Below the pieces are notes generated by a model that worked only from the letters and a program-made list of their open reading frames with translations, was not told where the DNA came from and made no database searches. This document shows, one piece after another, positions 23,901-36,290 of a stretch of DNA of 64,000 nt (positions are counted from its first letter, which is position 1; every line of letters starts with the position of its first letter). The position numbers were made by a program, and so were the translations under genes. The stretch comes from Hydractinia symbiolongicarpus (Eukaryota; Cnidaria; Hydrozoa; Anthoathecata; Hydractiniidae): positions 6,756,001 to 6,820,000 of the forward strand of contig NC_079881.1 of assembly GCF_029227915.1 (NCBI RefSeq). The letters are read 5' to 3'.

Positions 23901-24506
23901 ATAGGAATCGTCAAAACATTTATGCAACAGCTTGTACATGGTTTTACGTGAAATATCCATCACACAGAACACAAAAAATGTTGTTTTTTCTTCAAAACAT
24001 TCATAACATGAATTTTGGATATTATTTCTTGAATTGTCAAGTCAACCATACAATCCAAGCCACGAAAAAGCTCAACCAAAATATTTTTCAGCAATTGTCA
24101 GTTGATTGGTTATTACCCTTTACAGTAGAATATAGCCTTATGCACAAATTTGCGATAAGCAATTGGGCCTGTGCGGGAGTTCAACCTGCGACATCTCGCA
24201 CCAGAAGCGAGAATCATACTAATAGGCCAACAGGCCAGGATATCATTGAAACCTCCGATTGTGTAATTATGTGCAGAGAAGATTACTGAAAATTTGTAGG
24301 AAAAAGGTTACAAATAGCTTCCTGGAGGGCAATGCATATAGACAAATCGGAGTGTAAAGTTGATTTGTAAAATTGTAAAGTAACATTTTTGAAACGAATC
24401 CATAAAACAACTCTGTCAAGTATTCATTTCGAGAATCGTTATTCCAGAGATAGTAAATGCTTCACCGAAGCTTATGACACTTACCAATTATGTGTGATTT
24501 GTAGTT

Positions 24507-24578
24507 GGGCCTGTCCGGGAGTTGAAACCGGGACCTCTCGCACCCCAAGCGAGAATCATGCCACTAGACCAACAGGCC
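24507..24578 (-). tRNA. tRNA-Pro(GGG)-like
   Basis: First GGG copy: loop TTGGGGT, D loop AGTGGCA, all stems paired except T53-C61, which replaces the near-universal G53-C61 pair and weakens the B box (GTTTCAACTCC). Function doubtful. Confidence 0.6.
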
Positions 24579-25183
24579 ATAGGAATCGTCTAAAATATTT
24601 AGGGAACAACTTGTTCAAGGTCTTACGTGAAATATCCATCACACAGAACACAAAAATGTTATTTTTTCGAAAAAACAATCATAACATGAATGTTGGATAT
24701 TATTTCTTGAATTGTCAATTCAACCATACAATCCAAGCCACGAAAAAGCTCAACCAAAATAATTTTCAGCAATTGTCAGTTGATTGGTTTATACCCTTTA
24801 CAGTAGAATATAGCCTTATGCACAAATTTGCGATAAGCAATTGGGCCTGTGCGGGAGTTTAACCTGCGACATCTCGCACCAGAAGCGAGAATCATACTAA
24901 TACACCAACAGGCCAGGATATCATTGAAACTCTGATTGTCTCATTATATGGAGGGAGGATTACTGAATATTTGTAGGAAAGAGGTTACAAATAGCTTCCT
25001 CGTGGACAATGCATACAGACAAATCGGAGTGTAATGTTGATTTGTAAAAATGTAAAGTAACATTTTTGAAACGAATCCATAAAGCAACTCTGTCAAGAAT
25101 TCATTTCGAGAATCGTCATTCCAGAGATAGTAAATGTTTCACCGAATCTTATGACACTTACCAATTATGTGTGATTTTTAGTT

Positions 25184-25255
25184 GGGCCTGTCCGGGAGTT
25201 GAACCCGGGAACTCTCGCACCCTAAGCGAAAATCATACCACTAGACCAACAGGCC
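25184..25255 (-). tRNA. tRNA-Pro(AGG), minor changes
   Basis: T27-G43 wobble and T at position 46; otherwise reference. Confidence 0.78.
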
Positions 25256-25849
25256 ATACGAATCATCTAAAAAATTTAGGCAACAACTTGTTCATGGTCT
25301 TACGTGAAATATCCATCACACAGAACACAAAAAATGTTGTTTTTTCTTGAAAACATTCATAACATGAATGTTGGATATTATTTCTTGAATTGTCAAGTCA
25401 ACCATACAATCCAAGCCACGAAAAAGCTCAACCAAAATATTTTTTAGCATTTGTCAGTTGATCGGTTATTACCCTTTACAGTAGAACATAGTCTAATGCA
25501 CAAATTTGCGATAATCAATTGGGCCTGTGCGGGAGTTTAACCTGCCACAACTCGCACCAGAAGCGAGAATCATACTAATAGACCAACAGGCTAGGATATC
25601 ATTGAAACCTCCGATTGTGTCATTATTTGCAGAGAGGATTACTGAATATTTGTAGGAAAGAGGTTACATATAGCTTCCTCGTGGGCAATGCACACAGACA
25701 AATTAGAGTGTAAAGTTGATTTGTAAAATTGTAAAGTAACATTTTTGAAACGAATCCATAAAACAACTCTGTCAAGAATCATCATTCCAGAGATAATAAA
25801 TGCTTCACCGAAGCTTATGACACTTACGAATTATGTGTGATTTGTAGTT

Positions 25850-25912
25850 GGGCCAGTCTGGGAGTTGAACCCGGGACCTCTGGCACCCTAATGGAGAATC
25901 ATGTCACTAGAC
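25850..25912 (-). pseudogene. Truncated tRNA-Pro pseudogene at a deletion junction
   Basis: Defective-family copy (GGCCAGTCTGGG at the 3' end) that lacks the first nine nucleotides. After CACTAGAC the sequence jumps to GGGCAATGCATATAGAC, normally found in the spacer left of a type-1 locus. The 5' half of the acceptor and position 8 are gone. Confidence 0.85.
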
Positions 25913-26092
25913 GGGCAATGCATATAGACAAATCGGAGTGTAAAGTTGATTTGTAAAATTGTAAAGTAACATTTTTGAAACGAATCCATAAAACAACTCT
26001 GTCAAGTATTCATTTCGAGAATCGTTATTCCAGAGATAGTAAATGCTTCACCGAAGCTTATGACACTTACCAATTATGTGTGATTTGTAGTT

Positions 26093-26163
26093 GGGCCTGT
26101 CCGGGAGTTGAAACCGGGACCTCTCGCACCCCAAGCGAGAATCATCCACTAGACCAACAGGCC
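26093..26163 (-). tRNA. tRNA-Pro(GGG)-like, 71 nt
   Basis: GGG family with one base missing from the D loop (AATCATCCACTAG). It lies just right of the deletion junction. Confidence 0.52.
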
Positions 26164-26767
26164 ATAGGAATCGTCTAAAATATTTAGGGAACAACTTGTT
26201 CAAGGTCTTACGTGAAATATCCATCACACAGAACACAAAAATGTTATTTTTTCGAAAAAACAATCATAACATGAATGTTGGATATTATTTCTTGAATTGT
26301 CAATTCAACCATACAATCCAAGCCAAGAAAAAGCTCAACCAAAATATTTTTCAGCAATTGTCAGTTGATTGGTTATTACCCTTTACAGTAGAATATAGCC
26401 TTATGCACAAATTTGCGATAAGCAATTGGGCCTGTGCGGGAGTTTAACCTGCGACATCTCGCACCAGAAGCGAGAATCATACTAATAGACCAACAGGCCA
26501 GGATATCATTGAAACCTCCGATTGTGTCATTATATGGAGGGAGGATTACTGAATATTTGTAGGAAAGAGGTTACAAATAGCTTCCCCGTGGGCAATGCAT
26601 ACAGACAAATGGGAGTGTAATGTTGATTTGTAAAAATGTAAAGTAACATTTTTGAAACGAATCCATAAAGCAACTCTGCCAAGAATTCATTTCGAGAATC
26701 GTCATTCCAGAGATAGTAAATGCTTCACCGAATGCCTCACCATACCAATTATGTGTGATTTTTAGTT

Positions 26768-26839
26768 GGGCCTGTCCGGGAGTTGAACCCGGGACCTCTC
26801 GCACCCTAAGCGAGAATCATACCACTAGACCAACAGGCC
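26768..26839 (-). tRNA. tRNA-Pro(AGG), clean copy
   Basis: Identical to the reference copy. The 3' flank is of the GCCTCACCATACC type. Confidence 0.93.
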
Positions 26840-27433
26840 ATACGAATCATCTAAAAAATTTAGGCAACAACTTGTTCATGGTCTTACGTGAAATATCCAT
26901 CACACAGAACACAAAAAATGTTGTTTTTTCTTCAAAACATTCATAACATGAATGTTGGATATTATTTCTTGAATTGTCAAGTCAACCATACAATCCAAGC
27001 CACGAAAAAGCTCAACCAAAATATTTTTTAGCATTTGTCAGTTGATCGGTTATTACCCTTTACAGTAGAACATAGTCTAATGCACAAATTTGCGATAATC
27101 AATTGGACCTGTGCGGGAGTTTAACCTGCGACATCTCGCACCAGAAGCGAGAATCATACTAATAGACCAACAGGCTAGGATATCATTGAAACCTCCGATT
27201 GTGTCATTATTTGCAGAGAGGATTACTGAATATTTGTAGGAAAGAGGTTACAAATAGCTTCCTCGTGGGCAATGCACACAGACAAATCAGAGTGTAAAGT
27301 TGATTTGTAAAATTGTAAAGTAACATTTTTGAAACGAATCCATAAAACAACTCTGTCAAGAATCATCATTCCAGAGATAATAAATGCTTCACCGAAGCTT
27401 ACGACACCTACGAATTATGTGTGATTTGTAGTT

Positions 27434-27505
27434 GGGCCAGTCTGGGAGTTGAACCCGGGACCTCTGGCACCCTAATCGAGAATCATGTCACTAGACCAAA
27501 GGGCC
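27434..27505 (-). pseudogene. tRNA-Pro(AGG) pseudogene, defective family
   Basis: Adds C50-A64 and AAAGGGCC at the 5' end, which disrupts the acceptor further. Confidence 0.78.
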
Positions 27506-28110
27506 ATAGGAATCGTCTAAAATATTTAGGGAACAATTTTGCAAGGTCTTACGTGAAATATCCATCACATAGAACACAAAAAATGCTGGTTTTTTTCAAA
27601 ACATTCATAATATGAATGTTGGATATTATTTCTTGAATTGTCAAGACAACCATACAATCCAAGCCACGAAAAAGCTCAACCAAAATATTCTTCAGCAATT
27701 GTCAGTTGATTGGTTATTACCCTTTACAGTAGAATATAGCCTTATGCACAAATTTGCGATAAGCAATTGGGCCTGTGCGGGAGTTTAACCTCCGACATCT
27801 CGCACCAGAAGCGAGAATCATACTAATAGACCAACAGGCCAGGATATCATTGAAACCTCCGATTGTGTCATTATATGGAGGGAGGATTACTGAATATTTG
27901 TAGGAAACAGGTTACAAATAGCTTCCTCGTGGGCAATGCATACAGACAAATCGGAGTGTAATGTTGATTTGTAAAAATGTAAATTAACATTTTTGAAACG
28001 AATCCATAAAGCAACTCTGTCAAGAATTCATTTCGAGAATCGTCATTCCAGAGATAGTAAATGCTTCACCGAAGCTTATGACACTTACCAATTATGTGTG
28101 ATTGTTAGTT

Positions 28111-28182
28111 GGGCCTGTCCGGGAGTTGAACCCGGGACCTCTCGCACCCTAAGCGAGAATCATGCCACTAGACCAACAGGCC
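28111..28182 (-). tRNA. tRNA-Pro(AGG), clean copy, C20 form
   Basis: All stems paired; the D loop is AGTGGCA rather than AGTGGTA. The 3' flank has GATTGTTAG. Confidence 0.92.
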
Positions 28183-28446
28183 ATAGGAATCGTCTAAATT
28201 ATTTAGGGAACAATTGTGCAAGGTCTTACGTGAAATATCCATCACATAGAACACAAAAAATGCTGTTTTTTTTTTAAAACATTCATAATATGAATGTTGG
28301 ATATTATTTCTTGAATTGTCAAGACAACCATACAATCCAAGCCACGAAAAAGCTCAACCAAAATATTCTTCAGCAATTGTCAGTTGATTGGTTATTACCC
28401 TTTACAGTAGAATATAGCCTTATGCACAAATTTGCGATAAGCAATT

Positions 28447-28518
28447 GGGCCTGTGCGGGAGTTTAACCTGCGACATCTCGCACCTGAAGCGAGAATCATA
28501 CTAATAGGCCAACAGGCC
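28447..28518 (-). pseudogene. Type-2 relic with CAG anticodon loop
   Basis: CACCTGAAGCG replaces CACCAGAAGCG, so the loop reads TTCAGGT (CAG, a leucine anticodon). The D and T loops stay damaged. The same variant starts at 32501, 34521, 35877, 38590, 42644, 44665, 48040, 52098, 54795, 56835 and 58875. Confidence 0.72.
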
Positions 28519-28788
28519 AGGATATCATTAAAACCTCCGATTGTGTAATTATGTGCAGAGAAGATTACTGAAAATTTGTAGGAAAGAGGTTACAAATAGC
28601 TTCCTCGTGGGCAATGCATACAGACAAATCGGAGTGTAATGTTGATTTGTAAAAATGTAAAGTAACATTTTTGAAACGAATCCATAAAGCAACTCTGTCA
28701 AGAATTCATTTCGAGAATCGTCATTCCAGAGATAGTAAATGCTTCACCGAAGCTTATGACACTTACCAATTATGTGTGATTTGTAGTT

Positions 28789-28860
28789 GGGCCTGTCCGG
28801 GAGTTGAAACCGGGACCTCTCGCACCCCAAGCGAGAATCATGCCACTAGACCAACAGGCC
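28789..28860 (-). tRNA. tRNA-Pro(GGG)-like
   Basis: GGG family; first unit of alpha block 1. Confidence 0.6.
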
Positions 28861-29464
28861 ATAGGAATCGTGTAAAATATTTAGGGAACAACTTGTTCAA
28901 GGTCTTACGTGAAATATCCATCATACAGAACACAAAAATGTTATTTTTTCGAAAAAACAATCATAACATGAATGTTGGATATTATTTCTTGAATTGTCAA
29001 TTCAACCATACAATCCAAGCCACGAAAAAGCTCAACCAAAATATTTTTCAGCAATTGTCAGTTGATTGGTTATTACCCTTTACAGTAGAATATAGCCTTA
29101 TGCAGAAATTTGCGATAAGCAATTGGGCCTGTGCGGGAGTTTAACCTGCGACATCTCGCACCAGAAGCGAGAATCATACTAATAGACCAACAGGCCAGGA
29201 TATCATTGAAACCTCCGATTGTGTCATTATATGGAGGGAGGATTACTGAATATTTGTAGGAAAGAGGTTACAAATAGCTTCCTCGTGGGCAATGCATACA
29301 GACAAATCGGAGTGTAATGTTGATTTGTAAAAATGTAAAGTAACATTTTTGAAACGAATCCATAAAGCAACTCTGTCAAGAATTCATTTCGAGAATCGTC
29401 ATTCCAGAGATAGTAAATGCTTCACCGAATGCTTCACCTTACCAATTATGTGTGATTTTTAGTT

Positions 29465-29536
29465 GGGCCTGTCCGGGAGTTGAACCCGGGACCTCTCGCA
29501 CCCTAAGCGAGAATCATACCACTAGACCAACAGGCC
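29465..29536 (-). tRNA. tRNA-Pro(AGG), clean copy
   Basis: Reference sequence; second unit of alpha block 1. The 3' flank carries a duplicated GCTTCACC. Confidence 0.93.
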
Positions 29537-29801
29537 ATACGAATCATCTAAAAAATTTAGGCAACAACTTGTTCATGGTCTTACGTGAAATATCCATCAC
29601 ACAGAACACAAAAAATGTTGCTTTTTCTTCAAAACATTCATAACATGAGTGTTAGATATTATTTCTTGAATTGACAAGACAACCATACAATCCAAGGCAC
29701 GAAAAAGCTCAACCAAAATATTTTTCAGCAATTGTCAGTTGATTGGTTATTACCCTTTACAGTAGAACATAGTCTTATGTACAAATTTACGATAAGCAAT
29801 T

Positions 29802-29876
29802 GGGCCTGTGCGGGAGTTTTACCTGCGACATCTCGCACCAGAAGCGAGAAGAATCATATTAATAGACCAACAGGCC
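29802..29876 (-). pseudogene. Type-2 relic with 3-bp insertion (75 bp)
   Basis: GCGAGAAGAATCAT has three extra bases between the D arm and the anticodon stem, and TTTTACC replaces TTTAACC at the T loop. The lineage recurs at 37232, 39945, 50752, 56153, 58193 and 61589. Confidence 0.75.
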
Positions 29877-30146
29877 AGGATATCATTGAAACCTCCGATT
29901 GTGTAATTATGTGCAGAGAAGATTACTGAAAATTTGTAGGAAAGAGGTTACAAATAGCTTCCTGGTGGGCAATGCATATAGACAAATCGGAGTGTAAAGT
30001 TGATTTGTAAAATTGTAAAGTAACATTTTTGAAACGAATCCATAAAACAACTCTGTCAAGTATTCATTTCGAGAATCGTTATTCCAGAGATATTAAATGC
30101 TTCACCGAAGCTTATGACACTTACCAATTATGTGTGATTTGTAGTT

Positions 30147-30218
30147 GGGCCTGTCCGGGAGTTGAAACCGGGACCTCTCGCACCCCAAGCGAGAATCATG
30201 CCACTAGACCAACAGGCC
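30147..30218 (-). tRNA. tRNA-Pro(GGG)-like
   Basis: GGG family; third unit of alpha block 1. Confidence 0.6.
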
Positions 30219-30822
30219 ATAGGAATCGTCTAAAATATTTAGGGAACAACTTGTTCAAGGTCTTACGTGAAATATCCATCACACAGAACACAAAAATGTT
30301 ATTTTTTCGAAAAAACAATCATAACATGAATGTTGGATATTATTTCTTAAATTGTCAATTCAACCATACAATCCAAGCCACGAAAAAGCTCAACCAAAAT
30401 ATTTTTCAGCAATTGTCAGTTGATTGGTTATTACCCTTTACAGTAGAATATAGCCTTATGCACAAATTTGCGATAAGCAATTGGGCCTGTGCGGGAGTTT
30501 AACCTGCGACATCTCGCACCAGAAGCGAGAATCATACTAATAGACCAACAGGCCAGGATATCATTGAAACCTCCGATTGTGTCATTATATGGAGGGAGGA
30601 TTACTGAATATTTGTAGGAAAGAGGTTACAAATAGCTTCCCCGTGGGCAATGCATACAGACAAATCGGAGTGTAATGTTGATTTGTAAAAATGTAAAGTA
30701 ACATTTTAGAAACGAATCCATAAAGCAACTCTGCCAAGAATTCATTTCGAGAATCGTCATTCCAGAGATAGTAAATGCTTCACCGAATGCCTCACCATAC
30801 CAATTATGTGTGATTTTTAGTT

Positions 30823-30894
30823 GGGCCTGTCCGGGAGTTGAACCCGGGACCTCTCGCACCCTAAGCGAGAATCATACCACTAGACCAACAGGCC
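30823..30894 (-). tRNA. tRNA-Pro(AGG), clean copy
   Basis: Reference sequence; the 5' flank reads ATAAGAATC instead of ATACGAATC. Confidence 0.93.
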
Positions 30895-31488
30895 ATAAGA
30901 ATCATCTAAAAAATTTAGGCAACAACTTGTTCATGGTCTTACGTGAAATATCCATCACACAGAACACAAAAAATGTTGTTTTTTCTTCAAAACATTCATA
31001 ACATGAATGTTGGATATTATTTCTTGAATTGTCAAGTCAACCATACAATCCAAGCCACGAAAAAGCTCAACCAAAATATTTTTTAGCATTTGTCAGTTGA
31101 TCGGTTATTACCCTTTACAGTAGAACATAGTCTAATGCACAAATTTGCGATAATCAATTGGACCTGTGCGGGAGTTTAACCTGCGACATCTCGCACCAGA
31201 AGCGAGAATCATACTAATAGACCAACAGGCTAGGATATCATTGAAACCTCCGATTGTGTCATTATTTGCAGAGAGGATTACTGAATATTTGTAGGAAAGA
31301 GGTTACAAATAGCTTCCTCGTGGGCAATGCACACAGACAAATCAGAGTGTAAAGTTGATTTGTAAAATTGTAAAGTAACATTTTTGAAACGAATCCATAA
31401 AACAACTCTGTCAAGAATCATCATTCCAGAGATAATAAATGCTTCACCGAAGCTTACGACACTTACGAATTATGTGTGATTTGTAGTT

Positions 31489-31560
31489 GGGCCAGTCTGG
31501 GAGTTGAACCCGGGACCTCTGGCACCCTAATCGAGAATCATGTCACTAGACCAACAGGCC
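31489..31560 (-). pseudogene. tRNA-Pro(AGG) pseudogene, defective family
   Basis: Standard defects plus C50-A64. Confidence 0.72.
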
Positions 31561-32165
31561 ATAGGAATCGTCTAAAATATTTAGGGAACAATTTTGCAAG
31601 GTCTTACGTGAAATATCCATCACATAGAACACAAAAAATGCTGGTTTTTTTCAAAACATTCATAATATGAATGTTGGATATTATTTCTTGAATTGTCAAG
31701 ACAACCATACAATCCAAGCCACGAAAAAGCTCAACCAAAATATTCTTCAGCAATTGTCAGTTTATTGGTTATTACCCTTTACAGTAGAATATAGCCTTAT
31801 GCACAAATTTGCGATAAGCAATTGGGCCTGTGCGGGAGTTTAACCTCCGACATCTCGCACCAGAAGCGAGAATCATACTAATAGACCAACAGGCCAGGAT
31901 ATCATTGAAACCTCCGATTGTGTCATTATATGGAGGGAGGATTACTGAATATTTGTAGGAAACAGGTTACAAATAGCTTCCTCGTGGGCAATGCATACAG
32001 ACAAATCGGAGTGTAATGTTGATTTGTAAAAATGTAAATTAACATTTTTGAAACGAATCCATAAAGCAACTCTGTCAAGAATTCATTTCGAGAATCGTCA
32101 TTACAGAGATAGTAAATGCTTCACCGAAGCTTATGACACTTACCAATTATGTGTGATTGTTAGTT

Positions 32166-32237
32166 GGGCCTGTCCGGGAGTTGAACCCGGGACCTCTCGC
32201 ACCCTAAGCGAGAATCATGCCACTAGACCAACAGGCC
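32166..32237 (-). tRNA. tRNA-Pro(AGG), clean copy, C20 form
   Basis: Same as 28111. Confidence 0.92.
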
Positions 32238-32840
32238 ATAGGAATCGTCTAAATTATTTAGGGAACAATTGTGCAAGGTCTTACGTGAAATATCCATCAC
32301 ATAGAACACAAAAAATGCTGTTTTTTTTTAAAACATTCATAATATGAATGTTGGATATTATTTCTTGAATTGTCAAGACAACCATACAATCCAAGCCACG
32401 AAAAAGCTCAACCAAAATATTCTTCAGCAATTGTCAGTTGATTGGTTATTACCCTTTACAGTAGAATATAGCCTTATGCACAAATTTGCGATAAGCAATT
32501 GGGCCTGTGCGGGAGTTTAACCTGCGACATCTCGCACCTGAAGCGAGAATCATACTAATAGGCCAACAGGCCAGGATATCATTAAAACCTCCGATTGTGT
32601 AATTATGTGCAGAGAAGATTACTGAAAATTTGTAGGAAAGAGGTTACAAATAGCTTCCTCGTGGGCAATGCATACAGACAAATCGGAGTGTAATGTTGAT
32701 TTGTAAAAATGTAAAGTAACATTTTTGAAACGAATCCATAAAGCAACTCTGTCAAGAATTCATTTCGAGAATCGTCATTCCAGAGATAGTAAATGCTTCA
32801 CCGAATGCTTCACCTTACCAATTATGTGTGATTTTTAGTT

Positions 32841-32912
32841 GGGCCTGTCCGGGAGTTGAACCCGGGACCTCTCGCACCCTAAGCGAGAATCATACCACTA
32901 GACCAACTGGCC
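32841..32912 (-). tRNA. tRNA-Pro(AGG), A5-A68 mismatch
   Basis: CAACTGGCC changes T5 to A. Its partner at 42984 has the normal base, so this is a recent private change. Confidence 0.77.
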
Positions 32913-33506
32913 ATACGAATCATCTAAAAAATTTAGGCAACAACTTGTTCATGGTCTTACGTGAAATATCCATCACACAGAACACAAAAAATGTTGTTTT
33001 TTCTTCAAAACATTCATAACATGAATGTTGGATATTATTTCTTGAATTGTCAAGTCAACCATACAATCCAAGCCACGAAAAAGCTCAACCAAAATATTTT
33101 TTAGCATTTGTCAGTTGATCGGTTATTACCCTTTACAGTAGAACATAGTCTAATGCACAAATATGCGATAATCAATTGGACCTGTGCGGGAGTTTAACCT
33201 GCGACATCTCGCACCAGAAGCGAGAATCATACTAATAGACCAACAGGCTAGGATATCATTGAAACCTCCGATTGTGTCATTATTTGCAGAGAGGATTACT
33301 GAATATTTGTAGGAAAGAGGTTACAAATAGCTTCCTCGTGGGCAATGCACACAGACAAATTAGAGTGTAAAGTTGATTTGTAAAATTGTAAAGTAACATT
33401 TTTGAAACGAATCCATAAAACAACTCTGTCAAGAATCATCATTCCAGAGATAATAAATGCTTCACCGAAGCTTATGACACTAACGAATTATGTGTGATTT
33501 GTAGTT

Positions 33507-33578
33507 GGGCCAGTCTGGGAGTTGAACCCGGGACCTCTGACACCCTAATCGAGAATCATGTCACTAGACCAACAGGCC
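33507..33578 (-). pseudogene. tRNA-Pro(AGG) pseudogene, defective family
   Basis: Anticodon stem further changed (CTGACACC), plus C50-A64. Confidence 0.74.
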
Positions 33579-34184
33579 ATAGGAATCGTCTAAAATATTT
33601 AGGGAACAATTGTGCAAGGTCTTACGTGAAATATCCATCACATAGAACACAAAAAATGCTGATTTTTTTTCAAAACATTCATAATATGAATGTTGGATAT
33701 TATTTCTTGAATTGTCAAGACAACCATACAATCCAAGCCACGAAAAAGCTCAACCAAAATATTCTTCAGCAATTGTCAGTTGATTGGTTATTACCCTTTA
33801 CAGTAGAATATAGCCTTATGCACAAATTTGCGATAAGCAATTGGGCCTGTGCGGGAGTTTAACCTGCGACATCTCGCACCAGAAGCGAGAATCATACTAA
33901 TAGACCAACAGGCCAGGATATCATTGAAACCTCCGATTGTGTCATTATATGGAGGGAGGATTACTGAATATTTGTAGGAAACAGGTTACAAATAGCTTCC
34001 TCGTTGGCAATGCATACAGACAAATCGGAGTGTAATGTTGATTTGTAAAAATGTAAAGTAACATTTTTGAAACGAATCCATAAAGCAACTCTGTCAAGAA
34101 TTCATTTCGAGAATCGTCATTCCAGAGATAGTAAATGCTTCACCGAAGCTTATGACACTTACCAATTATGTGTGATTGTTAGTT

Positions 34185-34256
34185 GGGCCTGTCCGGTAGT
34201 TGAACCCGGGACCTCTCGCACCCTAAGCGAGACTCATGCCACTAGACCAACAGGCC
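34185..34256 (-). pseudogene. tRNA-Pro(AGG) pseudogene
   Basis: G53-A61 breaks the conserved closing pair of the T loop, and G10-G25 breaks the D stem. Confidence 0.6.
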
Positions 34257-34862
34257 ATAGGAATCGTCTAAAATATTTAGGGAACAATTGTGCAAGGTCT
34301 TACGTGAAATATCCATCACATAGAACACAAAAAATGCTGTTTTTTTTTCAAAACATTCATAATATGAATGTTGGATATTTTTTCTTGAATTGTCAAGACA
34401 ACCATACAATCCAAGCCACGAAAAAGCTCAACCAAAATATTCTTCAGCAATTCTCAGTTGATTGGTTATTACCCTTTACAGTAGAATATAGCCTTATGCA
34501 CAAATTTGCGATAAGCAATTGGGCCTGTGCGGGAGTTTAACCTGCGACATCTCGCACCTGAAGCGAGAATCATACTAATAGGCCAACAGGCCAGGATATC
34601 ATTGAAACCTCCGATTGTGTAATTATGTGCAGAGAAGATTACTGAAAATTTGTAGGAAAGAGGTTACAAATAGCTTCCTCGTGGACAATGCATACAGACA
34701 AATCGGAGTGTAATGTTGATTTGTAAAAATGTAAAGTAACATTTTTGAAACGAATCCATAAAGCAACTCTGTCAAGAATTCATTTCGAGAATCTTCATTC
34801 CAGAGATAGTAAATGCTTCACCGAATCTTATGACACTTACCAATTATGTGTGATTTTTAGTT

Positions 34863-34934
34863 GGGCCTGTCCGGGAGTTGAACCCGGGACCTCTCTCACC
34901 CTAAGCGAGAATCATACCACTAGACCAACAGGCC
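34863..34934 (-). tRNA. tRNA-Pro(AGG), G30-A40 mismatch
   Basis: CTCTCTCACC changes C40 to A; otherwise reference. Confidence 0.74.
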
Positions 34935-35539
34935 ATTCGAATCATCTAAAATATTTAGGGAACAATTTGTTTAAAGTCTTACGTGAAATATCTATCACAC
35001 AGAACACAAAAAATGTTGTTTTTTCTTCAAAACATTCATAACATGAATGTTGGATATTATTTCTTGAATTGTCAAGTCAACCATACAATCCAAACCACGA
35101 AAAAGCTCAACCAAAATATTTTTCAGCAATTGTCAGTTGATTGGTTATTACCCTTTACAATAGAATATAGTCTAATGCACAAATTTGCGATAATCAATTG
35201 GGCCTGTGCGGGAGTTTAACCTGCGACATCTCGCTCCAGAAGCGAGAATAATATTAATAGACCAACAGGCCAGGATATCATTGAAACCTCCGATTGTGTC
35301 ATTATATGGAGGGAGGATTACTGAATTTTTGTAGGAAAGAGGTTACAAATAGCTTCCTCGTGGGCAATGCATACAGACAAATTGGAGTGTAATGTTGATT
35401 TGTAAAAATGTAAAGTAACATTTTTGAAACGAATCCATAAAGCAACTCTGTCAAGAATTCATTTCGAGAATCGTCATTCCAGAGATAGTAAATGCTTCAC
35501 CGAATGCTTCACCATACCAATTATGTGTGATTTTTAGTT

Positions 35540-35611
35540 GGGCCTGTCCGGGAGTTGAACCCGGGACCTCTCGCACCCTAAGCGGGAATCATACCACTAG
35601 ACCAACAGGCC
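35540..35611 (-). tRNA. tRNA-Pro(AGG), C28-A42 mismatch
   Basis: AGCGGGAATC changes T28 to C; otherwise reference. Confidence 0.75.
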
Positions 35612-36218
35612 ATACGAATCATCTAATAAATTTAGGCAAAAACTTGTTCATGGTCTTACGTGAAATATCCATCACACAGAACACAAAAAATGTTGTTTTT
35701 TCTTCAAAACATTCATAACATGAATGTTGGATATTATTTCTTGAATTGTCAAGACAACCATACAATCCAAGCCACGAAAAAGCTCAACCAAAATATTCTT
35801 CAGCAATTGTCAGTTGATTGGTTATTACCCTTTACAGTAGAATATAGCCTTATGCACAAATTTGCGATAAGCAATTGGGCCTGTGCGGGAGTTTAACCTG
35901 CGACATCTCGCACCTGAAGCGAGAATCATACTAATAGGCCAACAGGCCAGGATATCATTAAAACCTCCGATTGTGTAATTATGTGCAGAGAAGATTACTG
36001 AAAATTTGTAGGAAAGAGGTTACAAATAGCTTCCTCGTGGGCAATGCATACAGACAAATCGGAGTGTAATGTTGATTTGTAAAAATGTAAAGTAACATTT
36101 TTGAAACGAATCCATAAAGCAACTCTGTCAAGAATTCATTTCGAGAATCGTCATTCCAGAGATAGTAAATGCTTCACCGAAGCTTATGACACTTACCAAT
36201 TATGTGTGATTTGTAGTT

Positions 36219-36290
36219 GGGCCTGTCCGGGAGTTGAAACCGGGACCTCTCGCACCCCAAGCGAGAATCATGCCACTAGACCAACAGGCC
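36219..36290 (-). tRNA. tRNA-Pro(GGG)-like
   Basis: GGG family; first unit of alpha block 2. Confidence 0.6.

Larger units (their letters stand above)
23101..28309 (-). repeat. Mixed units with a deletion junction
   Basis: Units of several families are mixed. Two at 23151 and 23829 share a variant not found elsewhere. The unit at 25850 is cut at 25912/25913 and joined to a half-unit spacer, so one type-2 relic is missing. Type-2 relics start at 23488, 24165, 24843, 25521, 26428, 27105 and 27769. Confidence 0.85.

Noticed and set aside
24389-24862. Recurrent 157-codon plus-strand frames, also at 28671, 36101, 48264 and elsewhere
   Set aside because: They start at TTG in the spacer, include the antisense tRNA and shift frame between units. 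Unit-to-unit differences are not biased to third positions as far as I can see, so they are repeat by-products.
26571-26804. Minus-strand frames of 60-77 codons
   Set aside because: They run through the tRNA body and the AT-rich spacer, are broken in other units and have no recognisable domain.
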